DNA from: Lunularia cruciata
Lineage: Eukaryota; Streptophyta; Marchantiopsida; Lunulariales; Lunulariaceae
DNA length: 64,000 nt
NCBI GenBank assembly: GCA_948567375.1
Contig: OX419759.1
Location: 11,004,744-11,068,743 of the forward strand
Direction: 5' to 3'
Positions 47,822-59,470 of this stretch are shown here, piece after piece (the stretch's first letter is position 1; each line of letters opens with the position of its first letter). A model generated the notes under the pieces. It was not told where the DNA came from and searched no databases. It saw nothing but the letters and a program-made list of their open reading frames with translations. The position numbers were made by a program, and so were the translations under genes.

Positions 47822-49526
47822 CTGCAAAAGGTAAAATACAAAAGGGGAGAACGTAGAGATGAGAAGAACTCTCGCTAGAAAGGTACTGATTAATTCCCAA
47901 AATTGCCATGGCAGAGGTGAAGAGGAATAAGAGAGTCAGTAAGGTCTCCGACAACTCAATCAGTATTGTCATTTGTTTTACATAAATCTCCGATAGGAAT
48001 CAGAGATTTATCCTTGAATATTAATGCTGACTTGGAAACGAGTCTGTTATGTGTCACAGTGCTTGCCACAGATAGTATGAGGGAAGGGTCGAGAGATAAT
48101 ACCTTGAATTATAAATTAATCTCATTTCCGGATTTTCTTGTCTCGCTAATTTTCAGTAACCCAATTTTTTTCATTTAACGGATGAAACATGAACTTCTAA
48201 TAGCTTTGTTATCTATAATCCTATTGTCTTCATTTACATGCTAATCCTGGATTTCCAATAGAGACTCTAAAACCTAGTTTTCTACGTAGATTAGCAAGAC
48301 GTGTAGACAATTTAGGGATTAGAGGGATCCTTCATTCTGTTCTGAGGTCAAGCAATAGACTAGTCTATGGTGTGTCCATTAGACACCATGAAAGGAAACA
48401 CACCGTTAGTTTGTTGTAACACCAAAACTTGATTACCTCATGCCAAACACATGTCTATCTATTTGCTAGAACACCAAAATCAGACTTCCGCTAAAGACCC
48501 TATTTGGTGCTACTAAGAACCACACTAGAATCCAAATAGATTAAAAAATAGATAAGTATATAGACTGGTCAAGCTTCTATCTTGAAGATATATAATATAG
48601 AATGAATTCAATAAAATATTTAAGAAATGTGAACTTGACCTAAATCAACAACCTGAACTATAATTGGACAATCCTTTAGACATGTGCCAATGATATTTAA
48701 ACCTCGGACCACAAACCCTAATAAACCAAAGCTACTAAATGAACATAAGCATAGGTAGTACATATAGAATGTAGTAGAAGGTAGGATATATTTGGACAGC
48801 AAGAATACTTGATAGTGCATGACATTTAGCAGCATCCTCTCCTCCTCCAACACATTTTCCACAGCAATAATCTCAAGGATTCAACTGCCAGCATTTTCTT
48901 TGAGTGTGTCAGTCACCTCTAGAGTAGCAAGTTCCTACATCCGTTACCAAGAAATGGTACCAAAAATAATCAACTCTATCTCTTGCAACAAATCATCCCA
49001 AGTTTTCATTATTATGAGGCATTTCTCCTCTTGAGGGATTTTTGAGTACTCAAGAATTGTAATGTTACCAATCTGTCAAATTCCTCTCAAAATCAAATTT
49101 TGGGTATAAGATCTATTCTGTCAACCACTAAGGAAGAAACTGAAACCAAGTTTATCATAGATATAGAAGAAGGGATATGCTTGCCAACTCAAGCATGTGA
49201 CTCTTACATTGTCCGAGTGCAACATTTGTGGTTTTGCATGATGTAACAGATTCTATACCCTAGAGGACTAGTCTATAGAAAATTTGATCCACTCATCCGG
49301 ATGAAGACCAAAACATGGATGAGTTGTTTAGAAATTTGAAGTGAAGATCTAATGAATAAAACTCAATTTGCTATATACATTGTAGTTAAAATTCAAGTGG
49401 TTCATAGAATTTCTTACTACTATGCTTCTCCACACTTACAAATCATGCATATTAATTAATTTTGATTCAATCAAAGTGTATAGATTTGAACCTTCACATC
49501 ATATGCACAGACTTAGAATTATATAG

Positions 49527-49617
49527 CCTAGAATATTGTTATAATTCTTGGCTAATTTGGCCTATTTTCTATTTTGTTAATCTTAACTAACTCATTTATA
49601 AACTCCATATTGTTACA
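49527..49617 (-). mobile_element. LTR fragment of the nested-element family
   Basis: GGCTAATTTGG, followed by AAACTCCATATTGTTACA, matches the outer 90 bp of the LTRs at 32806-33230 and 38036-38445. It sits inside repeat R, directly before ATACCCCATTTCTCAAG, which resumes R as at 24705. Confidence 0.8.
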
Positions 49618-51414
49618 ATACCCCATTTCTCAAGATGATTTTGCAAGCTTGGAGTTGTTACTTCTTCAATATCTTGTATCAAGATAATCATCTTCTCCAG
49701 TAGATTAAGATAGAGACAATCAACTTTCATCATTGCTATGGCATTCTAGGACAGAATGAAGGATTTGAGGAGATAAGCATGTCTTGAGGCCAATCCAACT
49801 GATTGTAGAACATGTTTCTCCTCATTATTTGTATCTTGAAAGGTGTATTCGGTGTCCATATATGAGATGCACAGTGATCCATAGTAGTCCATGATGAAAT
49901 ATATTCAATACCATTAGAGTGAAACTCAATTAAGAAAACATTACAACAACATGAATTACAAATAATCTTTCATGAAAATTATACCAAAAAATCATAGCAT
50001 TTATAAAAAACCTGTAGACATTTGTTAATCCACTCCAAAGAGAAGTAGCATTGTAGGCAAATTTGATTAGTATTTGCTCCAAAGAAGTATCCTATTCAAA
50101 ATTTTGACCACTCCAAGCTAATACAAGATGTTTAACACCTTATGGAAGGGTTGGCCACCATTGAATTGTGAATCTCTGTTATAGTTTTTGATTTGCATAG
50201 TCTCTGAACTTGCTAAAAATTCTCAGTCGTGCAATGAGCTTCATCTAGAAGCTAAAACAAGATTTTTATCCTAAAGAAGGGTTGACGATCATATAATTAT
50301 GAATCTCAGACATATCTTATTATGGACATTGTCTTTGATCTTGCAAAACACTTCCAGTTGTGCAATGGTCAATTTGTACAAACCCTTGAGAGTTATACTA
50401 CAAAAATTGGAGCAGGAAATTGATCTTAGCTTTTGTAAACCACTATGGTAAATCTCTGATAAGAGCAACTAAGATTTGAAAATGATCTAGTTGAACAACT
50501 CCACTTCTTTTATGCCGGATGTATAAAATAATAAATGTAACTAGAATTCAAGACATGAACTGTCACCATGTATTGTAAATTGTCTCAATTGTTTTAATGT
50601 TCCATGCTTGTGATTGCATTCAACTCTATATATTTTTGACACTCAACGACCTAAACTGAAAAAAAAATCTAAGAAACTTGAACCTTAACCTAAACTAAAT
50701 CAACAACCTAAACTATGATTGTGCAGTCCTTTAAACGTGTGTCAACAATATTCAATCCATGGACCACAATCCCTAATAAACCAAAGCTACTGAAAAAAAC
50801 ATAAGCATAAGTAATACCTATAGAAGGTATGATACATTTGGAGAGCAAGAATACTTGGTAGTGCATGAAAATTAGAAGCATACACTCCTCCAACACATTT
50901 CCCAAAGCAATTTTCAAGGATCCAAGCACTAACTTTTTCTTTGAGTGCCTCAATCACCTATACTGCATCAAGATCCTCTATGATCAAGAAATAGTACCAA
51001 AATAATCAACTCTTGCAACAAAGCATCACAAGTTGTCATTGCTCTTGTTGTTTTGAGGCATGTCTCCACGTGATGCACTTTTTAGTGCTCAGAAATTGGG
51101 ATATAATCCTTATGTCAAGTTCCTCTGAAAAAAAATAAAATTCCAACAGAACATTGGATTCTATCAACAACTAAGGAAGAAACCAGAAACCAATTTTATT
51201 ATAGATATAGAAGAAGGGTATGCTTGCCAACTCAAGCATGTGACTCTGAAATTGTTTGAGTGCCTCATTTGTGGTTTGGCATAATATAACAGATTCCATA
51301 CTCTAGAGGACTAGTCTAGAGAAATTTTGAACTCCCTGATCCTGATGAAGACCAGAACATGAATAAGTTTTTTACGAACTCGGAGTGAAGACCTAATGAA
51401 TGAAACACATTATC

Positions 51415-51740
51415 ATCATATGCACAGACTTTGCATTATATAGCTCACTAGCAAGATATATTGAAAATCATATGTACAGACTTTGCATTATCTAGCTCAA
51501 TTTGCTGTGCACATTGTAGTTCAAAATTCAAGTGGTTCATAAAACTTCTTACTACTATGCTTCTCCAAACTTACAAATCATGCATATTAATTCATTTGGA
51601 TTCAGTCAAAGTGTATAGATTCAGACGTCCATATCATATACACAGACTTTGCATCATATAGCTCACTAGCAAGATATATTGAAAATCATATGTACAGACT
51701 TTGCATTATATAGTTCACTAGCAAGATATATTGAAAATCC
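51415..51740. repeat. Tandem-like 55-bp repeats inside R
   Basis: Units reading CAGACTTTGCATTATATAGC, then TCACTAGCAAGATATATTGAAAATC recur at 51427, 51477, 51645 and 51695. A single diverged unit is present at 25862 in the other R copy, so the expansion is specific to this one. Confidence 0.7.
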
Positions 51741-53155
51741 ATTCAAAATAGATAAGACACACCGAAAGTAAGATCAAAGCATAGGTTGAGGTGAGGTTTC
51801 TCAAACCTCTGCTCATGCTATTAAGGACAATTTTAATTTCCACATCCAAAGTGTTATCAGGAGTTATCAAGAATTGGAGCTTTGTGGATAACATCAGTTG
51901 TTCCATGAGCTAAGCTCGTAACGATTAAAGTTATCTTTGTAGAATGCATCCATCCTTACAATGGAATTTATGTTTGTCGAATGCATCCATCCTTACACCA
52001 TGTGAAAATCATTACTTATCTTATTGATGCTGTAAGTAGTGCAGAAGTCACCTTTAGATTTTCAACACGCATTTAAACATTTACTTTGCGTGACTGTACA
52101 TGAAGATAGAGGAAGTAGATACAATAATATGGCTTTCCTCGTGAACAAACAGTTTCGGTATTTCAAGTCTTCAGTTTTATTAGTGGTAAAACAATGAATT
52201 GATCCTAAATACCCGGCAATGCACCATTCATCTCTGTCCGCATCCCTAGCAGGAAAATGCACTAAGAATCATTATTTACTGAATTGACATTGGAAGTAGT
52301 GCTAGTGACTCTTTGAGAACCTGCGGGTAAATTATTTACTTTTTTATAATTGAATTTCTCATCTTATGATTAAGTTTTGCTTCCTTAAATTTATTATTTA
52401 TGTTTATTGTTGTTATTATTGTATGTTATTTTTATTGACATGTTCTTCATGAACGAGGACAAGGAAGTTAATAAGAAGTTCACACAGAAACAAGGAAGTG
52501 CTGAGGGGAAAAAAGTCTAAGGAAAAAGCTTTAACTGCAAGGGAGGTACCACTAGTACAGCTAGATTTTGCTACCACTTTTTCCCTAGTCTTTATCCTTT
52601 GGTGTGAAAATGCTAAGGATTATGGGAATGCCAAGAATGGCACAAGATAGCTAGATTGTACCACGAATTATCAAAAGAAGAGATCTGCAATTTTAGAGTT
52701 GACACCAATATTATGCAGTAGATAATTGCACGCTAAAACATTGCCAGAAATTTAAGACTTCATATGCCAAGAAAGTTGTTCTGAACCGACAATCCGTAAG
52801 ATTGTAGGAGCTCAACTTGGTATCAATGATTGACAACCAACATTTTCCTTTGTTTAAAAATAATATGACATCCTTGGCTGGGTTTGACGGAGAATCACAA
52901 CCAGATGACAAGATACAAACGATTATAATGTTTTGTGTTATCCCTAAATTTGCAGGGACAAGGGTAAACTATCTCTTAGTTGACCAACTAAGTTGGACAT
53001 TCATAGGTAACTAGACTAGAGAGCAAGGAGTAAAGATATAGGAGAAAGTCCATAAACATACGGCTGACACGAAGAACAGTTTTTTTTAGATGAGTTTCTA
53101 TAGATAATTTATATACCGCATATATGCAAAACCTATTATATTTTGATTATGAGAA

Positions 53156-54687
53156 AAGAAGAAATAGCATTTAGCTTTTATGTTCTTCATTTAATAACGC
53201 AAAAGATAATACAATGGTAAGAATGATCTCCAAAATATTCCCATTTCAATATATTTCGAAGCTTGTTTTAAAACTTGTACGTATATAGTTAAGATAGAGT
53301 TATATTATTTATCATTAATTTAGAGAGAAAATTAATTTTAAGAAGTAATCGTCCGAGATTAATTGGACAATATATTTATACACGGTACTTGGTCAAAACA
53401 AGAATTCACTGTTGATACATATTTTAAAATATTTCCCGTTACAATATTTTCATATGCCAAAACCAAAACTGCAAGACAATACTTGTGAAAATTTCCATTA
53501 CTCTACACAAACACAAGATTTGTGTTTGAGAACCTTGTTTCACCAAACAAAGTAACATGAAATGATTGAATCAATGTTTCCACAAACAAGATCCTTTTAT
53601 GGTTTGAGAATCTTGTTTTTTGAATCAAAGTACCATGAGATGGTTAGAATCAAGGTTTCCTTCCATGACAGAAGCTCAATCCTCAACCAAATTTGCTAGC
53701 TAGTTGAGAAGAAAAATGGCTTTAGTTTATGAATGGAAAAGATCTCTCTCGTTCATTGATATTGCGGGTATGAGTTGTGAAGGTCAGGGGTCCTGAAATC
53801 AGTCCAGACCGTACATATCCTACTCATCTCTCCCCCCAATTCCTCAACACCAGCTTATTACTCGGCACTACTGTCCTGAAAGATAGTATTCTTTTTGGTG
53901 GAAGAACCTGGTTTGTTCTCAGACAGAAAATGGTTTGTTTGAGAGACGGCATAGTTAAGATGAACAAATGAAAACCCGCCTCTTGTATGGCCGTAGTGCG
54001 CTTTATCAGTCAACTCCTACACATGATGGTACTCTTGATCAAAACAAAAGGTTCTCTAAGGATAGTTCTATTACTAGTAGAACCTTAAACTCCGGACTAG
54101 TACTAGCCCGTGCATGATACACAGGGGATAATACAGTCCCGTCTCTTTCCCCGTCGGTTGTCTCCATCCCCTTAAAGAAAGGATAAAGGAGTATCGCTTG
54201 TTATTTTCGTTTCCAAAAAGTAGTTCCATCTAAGGTCCCCATCCGTTATTCTCTTCCCCAGAAAACTTTCCGTTCAATCGTCCACTGTCCCCTACCTACC
54301 TTAGTAGTGACAATCCTAGGTACCTACTTACCTTAGTAGCGACAATCGCCTCACCTTAGAGGTAAGTAAGATGACCGGAGTTTAGGGTTCTTACGCCTAC
54401 TATTTGCCACAGTACAAAAGTATTCGTGTGATCGAACCTCATGATTCTTCATTTCGCTCGCACGCTTGAAGACCACACCGCGGGTCTAAGGTCTTGATCT
54501 AAGGTCTCTTGGTCTTGAGGGGCATTTTAGTCACTCTATATATAAAATTCCAAATCCATAAAATATAAAATTTGAATACAATATCATAAAGTAATCGAAC
54601 ATCGTTGCACATGGGGACTTTCTTGTACTTTTTGTTGCCCAATTCCAGTGTAGCCTGAGCCGAGCGCCATCTCCCAAGCACAATTCT
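53156..54687. other. Non-coding stretch between R and A2
   Basis: No gene is seen. It holds a roughly 60-bp imperfect duplication (53524-53586 and 53598-53660, TTTGAGAACCTTGTTT type) and a tandem at 54297-54347 with two copies of TACCTTAGTAG-GACAATC. A fragment at about 53900-53950 resembles the AACCTGGTTTGTTCTC hairpin region of A1 and A2. Confidence 0.45.
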
Positions 54688-55137
54688 CGAGGGCGAGGGT
54701 AAGTTGGCGTAGTTGCACATGCAGTGCAGCATGGCAGGCATGCCCATGTGGTTTGCCATTTTGATGCATATAGTACTGATTCGACATCAATGGCACATGC
54801 AAACTACAGATAGTTGTAATTTAATCATATGTCTTTTGAAATTTTTGGAGCCGAATCTAGATCTCTACTTGCCTTTCTCGTGTTACTAAAACTCCTTGAA
54901 TCTGTTTGTCAGAAAATCACTCCTTGCATGTATTTGTCAGCAATGACCTTTGAAATGCGGATCGATTTGACTTGAATATACAGATTCGAATAAGTTCCCG
55001 AAACGCGGGTCCATTTGACTTAAATGTACTAATTGGAATAAGTATTTTTTTAGGTGACAGCGAGTTTAGATGATGATGATGCCCACTTTTCATAATATCC
55101 ACCAGTCACAAGAATGACCGAACATGGTAGGATAGAA

Positions 55138-55200
55138 GGCGACCGCATAGAAGGATGTGAAACCCATCAAGCCGTAAGGGAAAGACAAAAGAGATAAAAT
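55138..55200 (+). repeat. Dispersed hairpin element, copy 5
   Basis: GGCGACCGCATAGAAGGATG followed by GAAACCCATCAAGCCGTAAG. It is the paralogue of the A1 copy at 46033-46095, inherited with the segmental duplication. Confidence 0.65.
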
Positions 55201-55231
55201 GGGGCTACAAAACCAGAAAATGCCAGGTTTT

Positions 55232-55264
55232 GTTTGAGAACAATAACCTGGTTTGTTCTCAAAC
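55232..55264. other. Perfect 12-bp hairpin in A2
   Basis: Counterpart of 46128-46160, with a compensating G-to-T and C-to-A pair in its arms and a T for G in the 9-base loop. Confidence 0.8.
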
Positions 55265-56704
55265 AGAAAATGGTAGGTTTTGTTGAAGAACCTGGTTTTT
55301 CCTGGTAGTTCGTATCAAGATAGTATTCCTTTCTGGTTGGAGAGTTCCTTTTTGTGTTCAACAATAACCACAGGTTTCAACGTATCCTAAAACAAGATGA
55401 TAGAGAGTAGATTGTCGATAAGTATAGTTGTATGAGTATGAGGGATATAACATGGTGTAACAGAATGCAAAGGATAAGAAAGAGCTTGACTGAAGTAAAG
55501 TCTAGGCAAGGGAACACCATGCATGGATCACTGTAGCTTAACCTCAGTCAATTGTCGTAGGCTACAGATAGCACATGAGTGGCTGGAAGTTCATCGACTA
55601 AACCCAATCCGGCAGTTTAAAGCTTAATTTCCCATAATCGATCTAGTTTGTTCGTTTGCTTGCTGTAATCTTGAGGTAGCAGTTCTTAGGGTTGATCAAA
55701 TACGAGGAATGGTGTGCAGAAGCCATTCAAATGAGGGGGGACCCCACCCACGAATATATTCAGTTTCACTGTACACTTCCAGTATTGAGTATTGATCACA
55801 TTGTTCGATGAACAAACAGGTAGGAAGTTTGCCCGTACGACATCTGATCTAGCAACACTACGGTAATTTCTCCATTTCTGAGTCCGGAGGTGGGACTATA
55901 TGTCCTGTAGCTGAGTTATATGTTCCGACCCAAGTTTAGAAGTGAGTAGAAAAAGAACCAGACTTGACACCTAACTTGAGTGCTGACTAAGTCCGATCAG
56001 CTTCTCGAGCTCGACTGGAGTGGACAGTTTTGGTGCTACCGTCAAAGGTGAACAAGGAAGGTATCTTACACTGAACCACCTACAGCTTTGCTGAACAGCT
56101 TCTCCTGAGCTTCGTCCGTTCGATATTACTTTAAAATTCTAACATTTCTTCTCAGAAGAAAGTTCGATTGCAGCTTAGAGTAGTTGTCTGCACCATGAAA
56201 CTTAAATTGAAGGCCTTATCGTGTAGAGACACCTACGACAGGGCAGTCCAATACTACAGCCTTCACCCTTGAACCAGTGGTGGTTAAGAGCACGCCTTAT
56301 TACAGCATGTCTAATTCGAAGAAGTACGTCCTTAAAGTGTGCTGGTGATTTGCAGAATTTTTCTTGCAGTAATCAAGTATCTTCAACTACGAGAGCTTCT
56401 CACATCAGACGAGCAACTATTCAAATCTCTTGAACTATGACAGGCAGAGTTAATTTGTTTGTAAGCTTTCTTATTTTTATGTCGTACGGGACTTGGAGTA
56501 GCTTTATCTTCTTATTAGCATCTTCATTATTATACATTACTACGAACCGACTCTCATGATCCGCATCTGAGCTATTGACTGGACGAAAGGTTAGATCTTT
56601 CACGTGAACGATGGAACTCAAAGAGACTTAACTGCCGATGGGGCATACCGTATCCATGACCCTTAAAGAGCACGGCCCCACAATTGTGAAGTAATGAAAC
56701 ATAC

Positions 56705-57162
56705 ATGGCTCTAAATATTCCTTCTAGTCTAAATATCTTTCCAACCTTTTCTTGGTGCAGCAGCAGTCTCATCAGCTCTACCACGTCGCATTCTCTGTAC
56801 TTCAGCGCTTTCTCCAGTAATGACGCCTGCAAAAAGTAAATACAACAGGGGAGAACGTAGAGATGAGAAGAACTCTCGCGAGAAAAGTACTGATTAATTC
56901 CCAAAATTGCCATGGCAGAGGTGAAAAGGAATAAAAGAGTAATTGGTATCAAAGAGACCAAGAAGCAGAAGGTCTCCGACAAGCCAATCACTATTGTCAT
57001 TTGTTTTACACAAGCCAAATATGCCTCAAGTCTTCTGCCTGAACGAAACCGTGGGATACTTACACCATCTTTCTCAAGTAGCCACTGTATCATTACAGCT
57101 TCTGATATGTGAGTTGGAAACCTTTCATCCTCGGTGTTCGGAGTTGCAAAATCCGTTATTGG
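56705..57162 (-). CDS. Unidentified membrane-type gene, A2 copy, internal exons
   Basis: Three exon-like blocks on the minus strand. 57162-57066 encodes DFATPNTEDERFPTHISEAV and MIQWLLEKD, before a GATG/GTGTAAGT donor. 57038-56891 begins after GTTCAG and continues in phase with GRRLEAYLACVKQM. It then holds a hydrophobic run (FCFLVSLIPITLLFLF, SAMAILGI) that would cross a membrane. 56826-56705 is the 122-nt exon shared with A1. The hydrophobic part has 8 more codons than in A1, an in-frame difference. The phase between the second and third blocks does not match at the obvious GTACTT donor, so either another donor is used or this copy is also damaged. The family is unknown to me. Confidence 0.35.
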
Positions 57163-58026
57163 CTGTTTTTATCATCCCTCTGTAAAGCTATATTCAGTAT
57201 AGTTTGATATGAGAACCCACACCTTAGCATCGTCATATATAGTCCAAAGTGAACTTCAGTAACCTGGAACAACCTCAACACTGCGTGTTAGGAAGCTGCA
57301 AGAAGCAGAGAACAGGAAATATACGACAATGCTACCCGTAGTACTTTGCCGGTAATTTGGTCCCAGTTTTTCATAGAAGATGGACATCTGAAGAGTATAC
57401 ACGCTACGACCCAGACATCTGAGTTGCAACTTAAGAGGTTAGCGACATGTTAGTCCAACAGCGTGTAATCTCCCCAAAATAGGAGAGATGCTAATCCAAC
57501 AGCGACTCTAAGAAGTGAAAAAACGAACTATGCGGTCGAACTACAACCTCTAAATTCCGGTTTTCGAGCAGATTAAACAAAATGAGAATTCGAGGGGAAG
57601 CCAAAGATCAAGAACATTGAACCTCATTATAAACACTTCTGTGCATGAACCATGCAGCACTCAACCCTACTTCCGGTAATCGGTTTTCAAGTGAACACAT
57701 GCAGCGGTCAATCATGATCAAGCCCCATCTCTACACTTAGTTATATCTGCCACATCGACGACCTGATCTATGAGAAGCTACATGAAGCTGATTGAAAGTA
57801 CTCTCCATCAGGCTTAAAGAGTGCGCATATATCCCGCGCTGGGTCCATCTTCAAGCACCCATGCCGCTTTCTTACAATCTCTTGAGACACTTTCTCGGTC
57901 TATTTCTTTCCAACGATCCAGATTGTTGGGCGAGAAAGTGTTCATCTTGCAATAAAGTAACTCACTACATTCTGTCAGTTTAGTTGACTTATTGACTTGA
58001 CAGCCACCGCCCGCAGAGCATCAACC

Positions 58027-58161
58027 ATGAGTTCCGTGATCGGCCAGTTCTTGATCGCTTCAGCAATCTTGGCCGTCTCCAGCATTGGAGCACCTATGGC
58101 ACACGAGGGTCATGTCCATGCCCCTGCAGGTCCACCGGAAGGGATGGCAGCGGCAACTAAG
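58027..58161 (+). CDS. First exon of a small secreted peptide, possibly arabinogalactan-peptide-like
   Basis: 45 codons from an ATG to an ACTAAG/GTATTG donor. Residues 1-27 look like a signal peptide (SSVIGQFLIASAILAVSSIG, then APMA). After it comes a short His/Pro/Ala-rich stretch, HEGHVHAPAGPPEGMAAAT. A signal peptide followed by a few AP and GPP motifs is the layout of plant arabinogalactan peptides. A second exon with a GPI-anchor signal would then be expected, and I could not find it. The exon lies in the A2-only part, on the strand opposite to the neighbouring unidentified gene. If no second exon exists it may be a chance frame. Confidence 0.35.
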
Positions 58162-58997
58162 GTATTGCCTGCTTCTTCCATGGCTTGGTCGTCCCCACAC
58201 TTTTTCATTGCAGCAAAACTTTTGTCAAGAAACCGTCCCTAACGTAATCAGTGCTCCTAACCGTAAGAAACCGTTCCTCACGTAATCAGTGAATGACTCA
58301 TCTCTCATATGGTTGAACCAGAAGATATGGGAGAAGTTGTGTAGACTTTGATGTATAAGAGGTCTGTGACCTGAGACAGAATAGATCTTCCCACAGGATT
58401 TGCAGATGAAACCTCCCGACGATCGGACAATCTCTCCGCAGAAGATCATGTACCAGGCTTCAACGTGGATCGAAAACTACGAGTACCTAGTCTAAATCCT
58501 TAAAGCATACAGCTGCGTGAATTTGGAAGAGACAACGAAAGATAGGAAAGAAGCTCAAACGCATCATTCCCAGCAGCCATTACAAGCTTTCCATGCTTTT
58601 TTCATCCAATTGCATACATAGTCATGATCAGCAGAAGAGTCTTTACACTCCGACCATATTTTGCGGTACCAGACCGCCGCATAGCACGTACGGCCAACGA
58701 TGAATAAGTCAAATTTCAGTGATGGAACTTAATGCTCCATAGAGGGCGATGTTGAGAGTGAACTCTTATGTGAGCTGGTCTCGTTTACCGACCGCCACAC
58801 CTTGCACTAGTCGTCTGAACAGGGGGAATCCAGAGAGGGGGGCTTTATGGCCAATGTTGTCCGATATAGGTGCTTCTCTTGATTCATGTCGCCTTTTTCC
58901 TCGATTCATGAGTCTCCTCTGCTACTTCCTACAGTATTCGGGCGCATTGCAGTTTAGTCAAACCCACGGAGTCTCGACCGAGTACATAGTAGACCGA

Positions 58998-59040
58998 GCG
59001 ACCGTGTAGGATAACAACAATGGTGGGAAGGTCCCATCAA
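58998..59040 (+). repeat. Dispersed hairpin element, copy 6
   Basis: GCGACCGTGTAGGATAACAA, then GGTGGGAAGGTCCCATC, then AACTCAG. It is closer to copies 1 and 2 in its head than to copies 3 and 5. Confidence 0.6.
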
Positions 59041-59470
59041 CTCAGTTTCGACTGAGTTGACGATGAGGATGGAGCAGGAAGAAGAGGGATTCACATCGTC
59101 CTTCGCAACCGTTCCATGCCATGTCCGGGGGATGCGAATCTCCGATAGGAATCGGGAGATTTATCGTTGAATCTTGATGCTGACTTGAAAAAGAATCTGT
59201 TATGTGTCAGAGTGATTACCGTAGATAGTATGAGGGAAGGGGTCGAGAGATGGTCACCTTGAATTATAGATAAATCTCATTTCCCCATTTACTTGTCTTA
59301 CTAATTTTCACTAACCCAATTCTTTTTATTTAACTGACGAAACCTGGACTTCTAATACCATAATTATCTATCATCCTATTTGCATCATTTAACATGCGAA
59401 TCCTGGATTTCCAATAGAGACTCTAAAACCTAATTTTTTTTCGTAGCTCAGCAAGACGTTTAGAAATATA

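Larger units (their letters stand above)
43671..48315. repeat. Segmental duplication, copy A1
   Basis: It shares three blocks with A2. 43671-43740 pairs with 54688-54770 (ATGCAGTGCAGCATGGCAGGCAT). 45964-47980 pairs with 55079-57009. 47983-48315 pairs with 59139-59470 (AATCTCCGATAGGAATC). Identity looks roughly 90 percent by eye. A1 has about 1.9 kb of extra DNA at 43.8-45.9 kb and lacks about 2.1 kb present in A2. Confidence 0.85.
48317..53155. repeat. Repeat R, copy 2
   Basis: Colinear with 23009-27330 over most landmarks, but with two copies of the central block (48600-49345 and 50470-51395). It ends with the TATGCCAAGAAAGTT and GGTATCAATGATTGACAACC block at 52760-53010. It directly abuts A1. 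No intact enzyme frame is visible. Confidence 0.7.
54688..59470. repeat. Segmental duplication, copy A2
   Basis: Partner of 43671-48315, in the same orientation and starting about 11 kb away. It keeps 57010-59136, which A1 lacks. It carries the fuller version of the unidentified minus-strand gene and the small secreted-peptide exon. Confidence 0.85.
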
